64,000 nt of DNA, from positions 62,001 to 126,000 of the forward strand of contig NZ_NPGA01000007.1 in the NCBI RefSeq assembly GCF_002259485.1, read 5' to 3'. The position numbers were made by a program, and so were the translations under genes. Position 1 is the first letter of the stretch. Each line of letters begins with the position of its first letter. The notes under the pieces are model-generated. The model saw only the letters and a list, made by a program, of their open reading frames with translations. It ran no database searches and was not told where the DNA came from. This document shows, piece by piece, positions 43,362-52,715 of the stretch. The stretch is from Rhodococcus sp. 14-1411-2a. Its GTDB lineage: Bacteria; Actinomycetota; Actinomycetes; Mycobacteriales; Mycobacteriaceae.

Positions 43362-43467
43362 CGCGTCACCCGAGTGGGGACCGCTGGCGTCGACACCCAC
43401 AGGTTTCTCACGCGTCCACCCTGTCACATCGTCAGCATTCTCAGCGTGTGTAACGGAGCGCTGGGCG

Positions 43468-43770
43468 ATGGCGACCTACCGAGCATCGCCGCCGAAGGTT
43501 GCGTTCGCAGTGTCCGAACGCTCGCTCAGCACCGCAGCGGGCCACTGCGTGCAATTGTTCGAAGGCACCACCCTCGGTGTCTACCGGGTGTATCGGACCC
43601 AGCCCGTCGAGGGCGGTTGCCTGTTCTTCAAAGAAGGCGGACTGTTGAACTCCATCGGCCTTGCACACTTCCCCGACGGCGCACCGTATATCGGTGAGCC
43701 CCAGCACGAGGGCGACATCGGGTACGAGGAGTTCGACGGCGACTGGTTCCAGTTCGAGCAACTGTTCTGA
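43468..43770 (+). CDS. Hypothetical protein, 100 aa
   Basis: Starts MATYRASPPKVAFAVSER, with a middle LYRVYRT-like stretch (LGVYRVYRTQPVEGGCLFF) and an acidic, aromatic end (GYEEFDGDWFQFEQLF). Upstream starts in the same frame run into the neighbouring promoter region. No family recognised. Codon use (high third-position GC) supports it being real. Confidence 0.5.
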   Translation: MATYRASPPKVAFAVSERSLSTAAGHCVQLFEGTTLGVYRVYRTQPVEGGCLFFKEGGLLNSIGLAHFPDGAPYIGEPQHEGDIGYEEFDGDWFQFEQLF

Positions 43771-43873
43771 TGATTCAGTTGCCCTGGCCCGCAGAGAGAC
43801 CGGGGATCATTGCGGTTTTGGTCAGCTTTGAACCGTGCGCGGATCGGATGCACATGACAGGTATCTTGACGCG

Positions 43874-45253
43874 GTGAGCAGACTTGGTCCTCAGCGTGCC
43901 GGGATGTGGGCCGATGCGCTCACGATCGTGTCCATCGTCGCCATCGGGGTGTGCGTTGCAGCCCTCGTCGAGCGAGGCGCACCACCAGAGCAGCCCGATA
44001 ACCGCGCCGAGTCAGTAGCCACGACCACAACGCACTCCATCACTCCCGGCCCTTCCGAACCCGTCGACACCACCTACAGAACGCCCGAGGTGATATTCCC
44101 GACGGCTATCTCCGGATGCGAGGTCGTCGAACCTCCGGACGGGACGTCATCGGTGTGGGGACGGATCACCACCAGCGAGGATGCATACGACAACCCCCAG
44201 GCTTCGTGGTACTCGGGACCCAGGTCGGTGATGATGACCGACGCCGTCGCCGAAGCCCTTCCGGATGGTGTCGAGGTTCTGTTCGCAAGCCTGCGCGAGT
44301 CATTGGTGTTTCAGCCGATCCCCCAAACCTCCAGCGAACCAGGCCGGCCTCAGGAACCCGGTTGGGCAACGGCATCGGCCGAGCTCGGACGCGGCAACAC
44401 ACTCGGCCTGCTGGCAGTATCCGTGGCGCAGGACAACACGGGTGTGCCACCGTGCAGGGCCGGGTCAGTACAGGATCGCACGACATCGGCGGACGGCACC
44501 GTGGTCGACACCAACGAATCGTGGTCCGAATTCGGCGGTACGAGAACCAATTACCGCACGGTCACCGCGTATGCACCCGACGGCACGCACGTCACCGCAA
44601 CCGCATCGGACGCTCAGGGATTTCAGTCGACCAACACCGGGGACCGCGACATCGTTCTCACCATAGATGAGCTGAAAGTTCTTGTGACACTGCCGGAGCT
44701 GCGGATATCGGCACCTGTCCCCGCCGACACACCCGAACCCCGCGAAGGATGCGACGACTCCTTCGGCCTCTTCTCCGGCGACACAGCGATCGACGCCGAA
44801 CTTGCCACCACCATGAACACCACGTTGGAGCACGTCGATGCAGGTGAGCGGTTCGATCCCGGATTGAACACGCTCAGGCTCGCCGACTTCGAGACCGGCG
44901 TGGTGTGTACGCACGTCGATGCCGTCGGCACCGGCGCCGACCTGTCCATATCCATACGAGGCGGACAGGAACTCCCCGTGATGCCGGACATCTACGACCC
45001 CGCCTACCAGAATCGGCCGACCGACTTCGAGACGCTCGACGGCGGCGCGGTGCTGCGGATCGAAGAGGCACCCTACTCGTACTCGCCTGCACCGCCCGAG
45101 GGACCGAACGGCGGGATGCGCCGTACCGTGACCGTCACCTACCCGTCGGGAACCGAGGTCGAAGTCCGATCGCACGCCGAGCGTCCGGACGAACCACTGA
45201 GCGCAAACACATTGCGCACCATTGCCACCGCCGACGGATTGGATGTGCTGTGA
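43874..45253 (+). CDS. Membrane-anchored extracytoplasmic protein of unknown function
   Basis: 459 residues from a GTG at 43874. One N-terminal membrane segment (ALTIVSIVAIGVCVAALV) is followed by a Thr/Pro-rich linker and a long extracellular part. Two sections carry cysteines in similar contexts (ISGCEVVEPPDG, PREGCDDSF). The end contains VTVTYPSGTEVEVRSHAER. The gene overlaps the next by four bases, so the two products probably act together at the cell surface. Confidence 0.68.
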   Translation: MSRLGPQRAGMWADALTIVSIVAIGVCVAALVERGAPPEQPDNRAESVATTTTHSITPGPSEPVDTTYRTPEVIFPTAISGCEVVEPPDGTSSVWGRITTSEDAYDNPQASWYSGPRSVMMTDAVAEALPDGVEVLFASLRESLVFQPIPQTSSEPGRPQEPGWATASAELGRGNTLGLLAVSVAQDNTGVPPCRAGSVQDRTTSADGTVVDTNESWSEFGGTRTNYRTVTAYAPDGTHVTATASDAQGFQSTNTGDRDIVLTIDELKVLVTLPELRISAPVPADTPEPREGCDDSFGLFSGDTAIDAELATTMNTTLEHVDAGERFDPGLNTLRLADFETGVVCTHVDAVGTGADLSISIRGGQELPVMPDIYDPAYQNRPTDFETLDGGAVLRIEEAPYSYSPAPPEGPNGGMRRTVTVTYPSGTEVEVRSHAERPDEPLSANTLRTIATADGLDVL

Positions 45254-46566
45254 ACCCGTACCGAAGGCTTGCCGTCACTGCTGCGGTGGCTTTCGCAAGC
45301 GTCGGCGCAGCCGTCGCGCTGGTGGCAACGGCCCCACAAGACGCCGAACCCCTTGCAGCACAGACTCCGACGTCGCCCGGCGCTGCGTGGACGCTCGACG
45401 CCACCGACGTGCTCGGCAATCCGTTCGCCACCTTCGATGATCCCGTGGGTGGACGATTCGGCGAGGTCGAGGGCGGTGTCATCGACGCCGACGACATTCT
45501 TGTCGCCAGGGCAGGGTTGATAAATCAGGAGACGGACGAGTTCGAGCAGTCCCAACTGATCGGGTTCGATGCGGCAACCGGTCAGGTGCGGTGGAAGACA
45601 CCCTCTGACGGGATCGAAAGTTGCTCGTCCCACGTCCTCGACACCCTGTTGCTGTGCCGGAGCACCGATCAGATCGTGACGATCGACAGTGCGACCGGAA
45701 CCGCCACCCGATACGACACCGACTGGAACATATTCTCAGTCGGCACCGACGGCGAAGACCTCTATGTGGTCGAGGGCGAGAAGGACGGGTACACCGTCCG
45801 GATCCATCGAGGAACGATCGACGACCCCGACGCGTCGTGGTCCCTCACCCTCGACGACACCTGGGTCGACCCGTACAACTCACGAGAAATCCTCGCGTTC
45901 GCAGGAAATGCGGGAGTGGCCCGGTTCTCCTCGGGCACAGCGCTGTTCGACGCCAGATCCGGTGACATCACCGACAACATCTCCTCCCCCGACTGCGCGC
46001 GCGACCAGTTCGATCGAGGCGATCAGATCTATGTTCTCGCCGGCCGCCGATGCTCTGACCTGTTCGAGTTTCGCACCGACCTGGTCGATTCCACCGGACG
46101 AGTTGTCGCGACCACCGACGAAGAGATCTACCAGCGCACGACGGTAGACGCAGCGAACGACCCCGACGATCCGGTTGTGTTGGGCAGCAGCGCGTTCGAC
46201 CCTACGACGGGGCAGAAACTGTGGACTTCGGACGACGCCAGCACCGGGGGTGACATCGCGATCGTCGGTGACGTTGTCCTGGGTGTCGGTCCACTCACAC
46301 GCAATCTGTTCACCGGGGAGCCAACGTGGGGTCCCGACGTCGAATCACTACCCTTCATGCCTACCGCTGTGCGCGAGGGCCTGGCCTACGTCGCCGATTC
46401 TCGGGAGATCCTCGTGATCGAGCCCGAAACCGGCGCTCGCCTCGAAACAATCGCGATCGAGGATTTGCTCGGCAATACCGGTGGACGGTCCGAGAGGGTT
46501 GCACTGCTTGCCACTGACGGCGGCGTTGTGGCCGTCAACGAGAAGCGCATGAACTTGCTTGGTTGA
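45250..46566 (+). CDS. Secreted PQQ-like beta-propeller protein
   Basis: 438 residues from a GTG overlapping the previous stop. The signal-like N-terminus is LAVTAAVAFASVGAAVALVA. Repeats of the type FDAATGQVRWKTP, DSATGTATRYD, FDPTTGQKLWTS and EPETGARLETI are PQQ-like propeller blades, although no quinoprotein catalytic residues are obvious. It is likely a surface scaffold or sensor coupled with the upstream anchored protein. Confidence 0.75.
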   Translation: MNPYRRLAVTAAVAFASVGAAVALVATAPQDAEPLAAQTPTSPGAAWTLDATDVLGNPFATFDDPVGGRFGEVEGGVIDADDILVARAGLINQETDEFEQSQLIGFDAATGQVRWKTPSDGIESCSSHVLDTLLLCRSTDQIVTIDSATGTATRYDTDWNIFSVGTDGEDLYVVEGEKDGYTVRIHRGTIDDPDASWSLTLDDTWVDPYNSREILAFAGNAGVARFSSGTALFDARSGDITDNISSPDCARDQFDRGDQIYVLAGRRCSDLFEFRTDLVDSTGRVVATTDEEIYQRTTVDAANDPDDPVVLGSSAFDPTTGQKLWTSDDASTGGDIAIVGDVVLGVGPLTRNLFTGEPTWGPDVESLPFMPTAVREGLAYVADSREILVIEPETGARLETIAIEDLLGNTGGRSERVALLATDGGVVAVNEKRMNLLG

Positions 46567-46872
46567 GCCCCGACTCGAGTCGATCTGCTTCGGCCGAACC
46601 GCGACCGTTGCGACATCCGATCCGGCGCTTGGGAAACCAGTCGATCTACGAACGACGTCTCCTTGCTGCAAAACTGGGATTGCTTCGAACGACGCCCACA
46701 GGCTGTGAAAATTGTTGCTGTAGAACAATATTTGCATGCTCGTCGTGGCATTGGTCCCGCGGTCGATACTGAACGCAATCACCGATCGTCCGCGCCAACT
46801 GGGGTTGGCCCATGAACGGTAGCGTGTACCTACGCACCGTGTTTCCTTGAGCACTCGATACACGGGCTCCCT
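46567..46872. other. Intergenic region, nothing identified
   Basis: 306 bases, less GC-rich than the neighbouring genes (tgttgctgtagaacaatatt near 46711). No coding frame, terminator or repeat that I can support. Confidence 0.5.
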
Positions 46873-47076
46873 TTGGAATGCGAGGAGTTGACGAGGAATT
46901 TTCCGAGCGGGAAGAGGTGGGTCTTCTTCTGGTCGGCGCTGGCGTTGCTGTGGTCCGTTGTTTCGGTGGTTCGAACTCAGGACGGTGAGTCTTCGGTCTG
47001 GTCATGGGTGGCTACTTGTTTGCTTGCTGCCGCCGCAATCCTGACCGGACTTCGTACATTTCGCCGCAGGCAATGA
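46873..47076 (+). CDS. Small membrane protein, hypothetical
   Basis: 67 residues from a TTG at 46873. Two hydrophobic segments (WVFFWSALALLWSVVSVV and SWVATCLLAAAAILTGL) and a basic tail RTFRRRQ. The topology is reasonable for a real small protein, but the start codon and lack of a strong ribosome site keep confidence low. Confidence 0.4.
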   Translation: MECEELTRNFPSGKRWVFFWSALALLWSVVSVVRTQDGESSVWSWVATCLLAAAAILTGLRTFRRRQ

Positions 47077-47384
47077 CGACGGGCACGGACCGATGACCAG
47101 GTAGGGAGTTCATTGCTGCATCGCGGGGCGGTCAATTCGACACCCTCGTCGACAGGAGTCCCGGCACAGTCGTTCCTCGGATGGCCTGAGCTGCCCGTTC
47201 TCGGTGTGACGTGTCGAGTGGTAGACGTTGTAGGGCGGGAATGACGAATTTTTCGAAAAGCTCTTCGGTTGAACCACAGTGGGGGTGGCCCGCGGGGAGG
47301 TCTCTATTTTTGCGTTCACCACCCGCCTCGCGCTGTATGGTGACCGCGGGGATCGGTACGGCTCGGGAAGAATGTCGGGGGATC
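47077..47384. other. Region before the lipase gene, nothing firm
   Basis: 308 bases without a supported gene. It contains the hairpin-like aatttttcgaaaag near 47250 and presumably the lipase promoter. Confidence 0.4.
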
Positions 47385-48566
47385 ATGACTCTGTTCGGTG
47401 TGCTCGATCGCGTATTGACTCGACAACTACCGCTAGAGCCTCCGGACGATCCCCATGCCGCGATCCTTCCGACCCCGATCGACAACGATGCCTTCTTCCT
47501 CACCCCTCCCGGCATCGAGGACCTCGCACCCGGCGCGGTGATCCGGCAGCGCACGACCCGCGGTCTGGTGCCCCGGCCGCGAACCGCCCTGCATCAGTTC
47601 ATGGTGCGATCGACCGACGCGCGGGGTCTCCCCGCCGGCGTCACCGCCTCGCTGCTGATCCCGAAGCGGCCGTGGACCGGGCGCGGACCGCGGCCCGTCG
47701 TCGCCCACAACGTGGCCATCGATTCGCTCGGAGCCAAGAGCACGCCGTCGTACCGGCTCGTGCACGGCGTCGGGGCCGACCTCCCGCCGGTGATGCCGCT
47801 CTGGCTCGCCCGGGGATACGCCGTCCTCGTCGCCGATCACCAAGGCCCGCGAATGTCGTACTCCGAAGGCACGATGGCCGGCCATGCCGTCCTGGACTCG
47901 CTGCGCGGGATGACGGTCGCCGCCCCGGAGCTCGCCGACAGCCCAGTGGTGGCCTACGGCTACAGCGGCGGCGCGATCGCCACCACATGGACGGCGCAAC
48001 TGCAGCCGAGGTACGCGCCGGACGTGCGGTTGGTGGGTGCCGTCGCCGGTGGAACGCCCACCGACTTCTCGATGCTGCTGGACACCATGAACGGCACCGT
48101 CGCGGCCGGCTTGCTGGGTGCGGCGAGCATGGGTCTCGCGCGTGAGCACCCCGAGATGGTGGAGTTGTTCGGCCCGAAGGCGCTGCTGTTGGCGTCCTGG
48201 GTGAGGGACATGTCTGTCCTCCCCCTGGCCATGGGCGGGTTGATACGCATGCGAATCGAGGACTTGGCGTCCGAGCCCGACCCGTTCGACTCCGACATCG
48301 CGCGGCGGGTGATTGCCGCGAACCGTCCCGGTGCCGACGCGCCGTCGGCGCCGGTGGCGTTCTTCCACGGTTCCGCGAGCAAGTGGATCGGCGATCGCTT
48401 CATCCCCGAGGCCGGCGTGACTGCGCTGATCGAGCAGTGGCGCAGCAAGGGTGCAAACGTGCACTACGAGCCCGTGGCAGGCGAACACTTCATCGGTGCC
48501 ATGACCGGTCTGCCGTTCGTGTTGCGTTGGACCGCAGCGCAATTCGCGGTCAACGGTTCGGGTTGA
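47385..48566 (+). CDS. LIP-family lipase/alpha-beta hydrolase
   Basis: 393 residues from an ATG with ggggga upstream. It has the LIP (secretory lipase) layout: VRSTDARGLPAGVTASLLIP, then RGYAVLVADHQGPRM, the nucleophile GYSGGAIATTW, VGAVAGGTPTDFS and the late VAGEHFIGAMTG histidine. Unlike typical secreted members there is no signal peptide at this start. It hydrolyses esters or triacylglycerols. Base composition is visibly more GC-rich than the flanks, and a tRNA-like repeat follows 22 bases after the stop. Confidence 0.82.
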   Translation: MTLFGVLDRVLTRQLPLEPPDDPHAAILPTPIDNDAFFLTPPGIEDLAPGAVIRQRTTRGLVPRPRTALHQFMVRSTDARGLPAGVTASLLIPKRPWTGRGPRPVVAHNVAIDSLGAKSTPSYRLVHGVGADLPPVMPLWLARGYAVLVADHQGPRMSYSEGTMAGHAVLDSLRGMTVAAPELADSPVVAYGYSGGAIATTWTAQLQPRYAPDVRLVGAVAGGTPTDFSMLLDTMNGTVAAGLLGAASMGLAREHPEMVELFGPKALLLASWVRDMSVLPLAMGGLIRMRIEDLASEPDPFDSDIARRVIAANRPGADAPSAPVAFFHGSASKWIGDRFIPEAGVTALIEQWRSKGANVHYEPVAGEHFIGAMTGLPFVLRWTAAQFAVNGSG

Positions 48567-48587
48567 CTCGCCGCCCCTTAAGAAATA

Positions 48588-48790
48588 TGGTGCCACCAGT
48601 CGGACCAGAACCGACACTGTGCGGATTTCAAGTCCCTGGAAATGGATCCACATGAACGTCAACGGACCTGATATTTGTTTAATTGCAACGGTTTTCATGC
48701 ATCGGCGTCCGAACGAGTCCATGCTCGATCGCACTGACTGTCACACTCTCGTGACACCGAATTGCCGCCAGCATGGGTGCGTGCGGGACA
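48588..48790 (-). repeat. Degenerate tRNA 3'-end-like repeat, copy A
   Basis: The first 60 bases agree with copy B (51901) at roughly nine of ten positions, and similarity continues weakly to a shared GTGACACCGAA-type segment at 48751. Read on the minus strand it resembles the T-arm and acceptor end of a tRNA, but the T-loop and acceptor are damaged here. The rest of the gap to 49107 holds nothing else I can support, apart from a possible weaker third match around 49021-49060. Confidence 0.55.
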
Positions 48791-49107
48791 GCCGTTTCTG
48801 CTGCGTACAGAGTGTCACTGCGTGCCGGAGATCGACCTCACCCTGACGTTCCTTCGCGCCACACTGTACGACGCGGAACGCACTGCGTCACCACGGTCGA
48901 ATACGGCCTTTCACACCCGGGACGACATTGATTGAACCCGATCGTGAACGTGTGTGTGCGCGTTCGGAGGTGGCGGTCGGCACCTCCGATGCTCCCGGTT
49001 CGCCCACGAAGGTTGCGAGGCCAAGACCCGACTCTGTGCGGCTTGCAATCACGAAAGCGCGCGCTCCCGGCGGTGACACATCAGCGATGTTCGCCCGGGT
49101 ATGACGG

Positions 49108-49599
49108 TCAGTCCCCCGGGACGCTCTCGATCGTGTCGAGGAACTTGCGAATACCGAGGTTGCCAACGAGAGCGGCCTCGACGTCGAGGGCGATACCACT
49201 GGTTTTATCGGCAAGAGTGATGTGCAGGACGGTTCCGCGCTGTCGATGGGTGATCTCGAGGTGAGTACGCGCGATTTTCACCAATAGCTGTTGGTGACGC
49301 CACGATCCGAACAACCCCGATCGCCGCCGACCAAGCGCATACAGAGTCGTCTCCGATACAGCGAGCACCACCGACGGCGGCATCTTCTGCCTGCGGGCAG
49401 CACTTCCCCGGCCTACCATCAGACCGCCGACCTCCCACGCCGTGGTCGAAGATCCGCCACCGCCGATCGCTGCACCCAGGCCCATGCCCACAGCGCCAGC
49501 GAACGTCGACCCGCGAGGGACCGTCAAAGCGACATCGAGGACTCGATCGTCTCCGACGGCGGCCTGCGCACCTGCACGGGCTTTTGTTTCACGTGACAT
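49108..49599 (-). CDS. Hypothetical protein, 163 aa
   Basis: Starts MSRETKARAGAQ with an excellent cggagga ribosome site. It has a Gly-rich segment (GAVGMGLGAAIGGGGSS) and then a beta-rich part (VVLAVSETTLYALGRRR, LLVKIARTHLEITH, VLHITLADKTSGIALDVE) reminiscent of a PH-like or TIM-barrel-independent beta domain. No catalytic motif. Found alone, divergent from the gene at 49933. Confidence 0.65.
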   Translation of the reverse strand: MSRETKARAGAQAAVGDDRVLDVALTVPRGSTFAGAVGMGLGAAIGGGGSSTTAWEVGGLMVGRGSAARRQKMPPSVVLAVSETTLYALGRRRSGLFGSWRHQQLLVKIARTHLEITHRQRGTVLHITLADKTSGIALDVEAALVGNLGIRKFLDTIESVPGD

Positions 49600-49932
49600 A
49601 GCTCGTTCCTCCGAAAATCGCGTCGAGCAGCGTCGGCCTGAGGGTTCTGTCGCAACAATTGAATACGAGCGACAGGTGAATTCTTTTTTCGTCTTGCGAA
49701 CGCTACCAAATCGACCTAAACCGGCAGGTGGTTCGAACCGCGGCGAAGTTCTGGCGTCAGAGACTTTTGCACCGCCGAAAGGAAGGGAATTACGCAAGTA
49801 AACCGCATTGAGTGCGGAATCGAATACCCAATAAACAGCACCGGAATAGGTCGCACGAATGTCATCCAAGACGCTGAAATGTACTGGCTTCTGTGGAAAA
49901 GTTTTCCAGAGCAGAGATGAAGGGGAGACCCC
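49600..49932. other. Divergent intergenic region
   Basis: 333 bases between two divergent genes, less GC-rich than the surroundings. It must contain both promoters; I cannot place boxes with confidence. Confidence 0.4.
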
Positions 49933-50577
49933 GTGACCTCAACTCGGACCGAACCATATTTAGTCGCAGAAACACATCGCCATCGAATACCAGCCGAGCA
50001 CCGCGTGCTCGGCCTCGACCGACGAACAATCCCACCCGCCTTGTTCGTCCTCGCGGTGTTCCTCGTCCTGACCGTCATCGTGCCCCGAGTGAATGCCTCC
50101 ATAGGTTGGGACGACCCGGTGCGCGCCGGTGAACAGCTGGCCCTCACCGACACCGTCGTCTTCACCCCGGCCACTGGATGGAACGTCGAATCCGGCTTCC
50201 GCGTCGTCGACGAGCAAGTTCGTTTCGGCGGTGCGACCATCGCCGGTGACGGCGTCACCGTCGAGGTTTACCCCGATTCGTTCGACGGCACCGCCGATCA
50301 GTTGCTGGATCAAGTCGAGAAAGTCACCTCCCGCACTGCCGACCCATCGTTCCGGGTCGACGGGAGCCGCAGCACCCTCACCACGACGACGGGCCAGACC
50401 GGCATCGTTCAGCCCTACAGCAGCCTGAGCAACGATGGACTGGTCGCTGCCTTCGTCCTCGACGGCACCGGCATCGAGATCACGGCGTACGGTCCGCCCA
50501 CCCAAATGACCGCAGCGGCGCAGACCATCCGAGACATGATCGCCAGCATCCAGACCATCGACGGGAACAACGCATGA
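49933..50577 (+). CDS. Membrane-anchored protein upstream of PrsW
   Basis: 214 residues from a GTG with aggggaga before it. A cytoplasmic N-terminus of about 35 residues, one membrane segment (LFVLAVFLVLTVIVPRV), then an extracytoplasmic domain of about 150 residues (FTPATGWNVESGF, VEVYPDSFDGTADQLLDQVE, AAQTIRDMIASI). It resembles Mog1/PsbP-like small domains, but this is a guess. The ATGA overlap with the PrsW-type gene suggests it is a partner or substrate of that protease. Confidence 0.7.
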   Translation: MTSTRTEPYLVAETHRHRIPAEHRVLGLDRRTIPPALFVLAVFLVLTVIVPRVNASIGWDDPVRAGEQLALTDTVVFTPATGWNVESGFRVVDEQVRFGGATIAGDGVTVEVYPDSFDGTADQLLDQVEKVTSRTADPSFRVDGSRSTLTTTTGQTGIVQPYSSLSNDGLVAAFVLDGTGIEITAYGPPTQMTAAAQTIRDMIASIQTIDGNNA

Positions 50578-51773
50578 GCACCACCGACACATCGGCAGTG
50601 TCCTCCGACGCGCTGCGCCGTCAAAAGGAAGCGATCGAGATCTCCGGCTGGGGAGAGCGCTTTCATTTCGTTCAACCCCATAACCTCTCCTTCTGGTTGT
50701 ACTTGGCGCTCACAGCAATCGGAGCGTTTCAGGCCTGGGCCTACTACGCACCAGGGGCCGGTTTCTACGCCGGAGGTCTTGCAATAGCGGCAGTGCTGTG
50801 CGGCTTGGGTGGTCTCGCCTGGTTCGCCTGGTTCCGGCACATCGACCGGTGGGAGCGTCAACCCGGCCTACTCATCGCGGCCGCACTCTTGTGGGGTGCC
50901 ATCCCGGCGACGTTCGCATTCGCGATGACCGTCAACACCGCGATGCTCGGCATCTACTCCAAACTCTTCGGTCAGGAATGGAGCGCCAGCTGGGCCGCCG
51001 GTGCCACAGCGCCGTTCACCGAAGAAGCCGCCAAACTGTGCGGATTCATCCTGCTGATGAGCCTGGCCCCACGCCTGATCCGCACCGCCAACGACGGCCT
51101 CATCGTCGGAGCATTCATCGGACTCGGGTTCGCGGTCTTCGAAGACTTCCTCTACGCCGCCAACTCCGCAGCCGCGACCTTCGGAACCGACCCGGTCGGC
51201 AACGCGTCGCAGACGGCCATCGGACGTATTGCCGCCAGTTTCGTCTCCCACCCACTGTTCAGTGCATTGGTGTGTGCCGGTGCCCTCTACCTCATCGGAA
51301 CTGCCGCGCAGCCCCGCAGAATCGGGCGCGGGCTGGCCTTCATCGTGGCAGGAATGCTCCTGCACTTCACGTGGGACGACGCGACCGGGCTCGGATTCGG
51401 CAACCCGTTCGTCATGATCGCAGTCATGTTCGCCTCCGTCGTCATCGGCTTCACGATCCTGAGGATCGCCTTCCGGAAAGCCGCGCCGCGCGAACACCAA
51501 TTCGTCCGCGACATCCTCGCACCCGAAGTAGAAGCAGGAACCCTCACCGACGCAGAGGTCGACGGAGTGCTGGACCGTAAGGCGCGCAAAGAGTTCCAGA
51601 AGTCCGCGCCCAACAGACAAGCACGACGGGCACGTAAACACCTGCGCCGAGCAATCCTCGATCTCGCACACGATATCGCCGACGCAAAGGGCAACGACAC
51701 CGAGGCCGTCCATCACTCCCGGGCAGAGGTCGAGCGCCTGCGCGCCAGAGACGGAATCAGCCGTCAAGTCTGA
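50574..51773 (+). CDS. PrsW-family intramembrane metalloprotease
   Basis: 399 residues with about eight membrane segments. It carries the PrsW motifs: APFTEEAAKLCG (EExxK), IGLGFAVFEDFLY (FExxE-like, here FED), SHPLFSAL and LLHFTWDDATG. The third and fourth supply the histidines for zinc. A charged cytoplasmic tail of about 100 residues follows. PrsW enzymes cut membrane proteins such as anti-sigma factors; no sigma/anti-sigma pair is nearby, so the substrate may be the co-translated 49933 product. Confidence 0.85.
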   Translation: MSTTDTSAVSSDALRRQKEAIEISGWGERFHFVQPHNLSFWLYLALTAIGAFQAWAYYAPGAGFYAGGLAIAAVLCGLGGLAWFAWFRHIDRWERQPGLLIAAALLWGAIPATFAFAMTVNTAMLGIYSKLFGQEWSASWAAGATAPFTEEAAKLCGFILLMSLAPRLIRTANDGLIVGAFIGLGFAVFEDFLYAANSAAATFGTDPVGNASQTAIGRIAASFVSHPLFSALVCAGALYLIGTAAQPRRIGRGLAFIVAGMLLHFTWDDATGLGFGNPFVMIAVMFASVVIGFTILRIAFRKAAPREHQFVRDILAPEVEAGTLTDAEVDGVLDRKARKEFQKSAPNRQARRARKHLRRAILDLAHDIADAKGNDTEAVHHSRAEVERLRARDGISRQV

Positions 51774-52715
51774 AGCGCCCCAGGCAACGTCACTCTCACG
51801 CTCGCCATCGAACAATTTGGCGGCGAACGCTTCCCTGGCGCACACCGTGAGAAGGTCCGCGCCGAAGTCTCCAGTTAGAGATCCGGGTCGACTTGGACTC
51901 TGGTGCCCCCAGTCGGACTCGAACCGACACTGTGCGGATTTCAAGTCCCTGGAAATAGATTCAACTGAACGTCTCTGGACTCGATTTCTGTTTCTTTACA
52001 ATATTTTTCGTACGTTACGGTCCGGCTCGGTCCACGTCCGAACGTACCGACTTGTGACACTCTCGTGACACCGAACTACCGCCGGCGCTCCGGCACCGGA
52101 CAGCCCTGATCGGTGTCGGACAGCCACGGTGCCGGGTGGACGGAGGGTGTCCTGTAACACCGACGTGCTGTGCGGACTCGTGACGACGAGACTCGTTCGA
52201 CCGAAGCCACATGCCCCCGGAGTCAGTAGGAAAGTGCGACCACGTGACGAACCAGGCGTCCGCGATCCGCAGACGAATTGTTCCGTACCAAGGGGGTGGG
52301 ATGATGGGCCGTCCATTACGGCGGTCGGGGTCGACGGACGAATAAACGAAATTGTTGGGCACCGATCGCGTGAGAACCACCGGGTGGGCGAACCTGGTGC
52401 GCAGGTAGACGCGACGCGCAGGACCTTAAAACCCGATTGGAGAATTGAAGCTGGACGGCAGCTGAGGGCAGTGAAACCGGCAGTCCTTCCCCATGCGGGC
52501 ACGGTTCGCCATCGGTGTGGTCGACGGCGGCGGTGATCGCCACACGGACCACGCCGTCGAATCAACAGTGTGGCACCACCTGTCAGGTGCACTGTCACCC
52601 TGTGGACGCCACCCTCGCACATGATATTTGTCATGCGCGACCCGTGACGCTGTCATCGCAGACCGTGTCCATGCGCACTGGTGTCGACCCCCACGCGGAG
52701 AGCACCCTCGAATAC
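51774..52715. other. Long non-coding region with tRNA-like repeat
   Basis: About 940 bases without a supported gene; open frames here are patchy and mutually overlapping. It contains repeat copy B (51901-52100) and a GTGACACTCTCGTGACACC stretch near 52055 that is also in copy A. No complete tRNA or integrase was found. Confidence 0.5.
51901..52100 (-). repeat. tRNA 3'-end-like repeat, copy B
   Basis: On the minus strand the segment ending at 51901 reads as a T-arm (GTCGG-TTCGAGT-CCGAC), an acceptor strand GGGGGCA and a CCA end, preceded by part of an anticodon arm (ATCCGC). From memory this equals the 3' half of a leucine tRNA of Rhodococcus/Mycobacterium type. The 5' half is absent, so it is not a working tRNA; an integration-site remnant is the best explanation. 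Confidence 0.6.

Noticed and set aside
51901-51990. Complete tRNA gene on the minus strand
   Set aside because: Only the T-arm, acceptor 3' strand and CCA are present. The anticodon stem does not pair fully, and no D-arm or 5' acceptor strand follows.
52129-52640. Overlapping frames between the repeat and the gene at 52716
   Set aside because: Products are Arg/Pro/Ser-rich with no domain, ribosome site or consistent codon bias.
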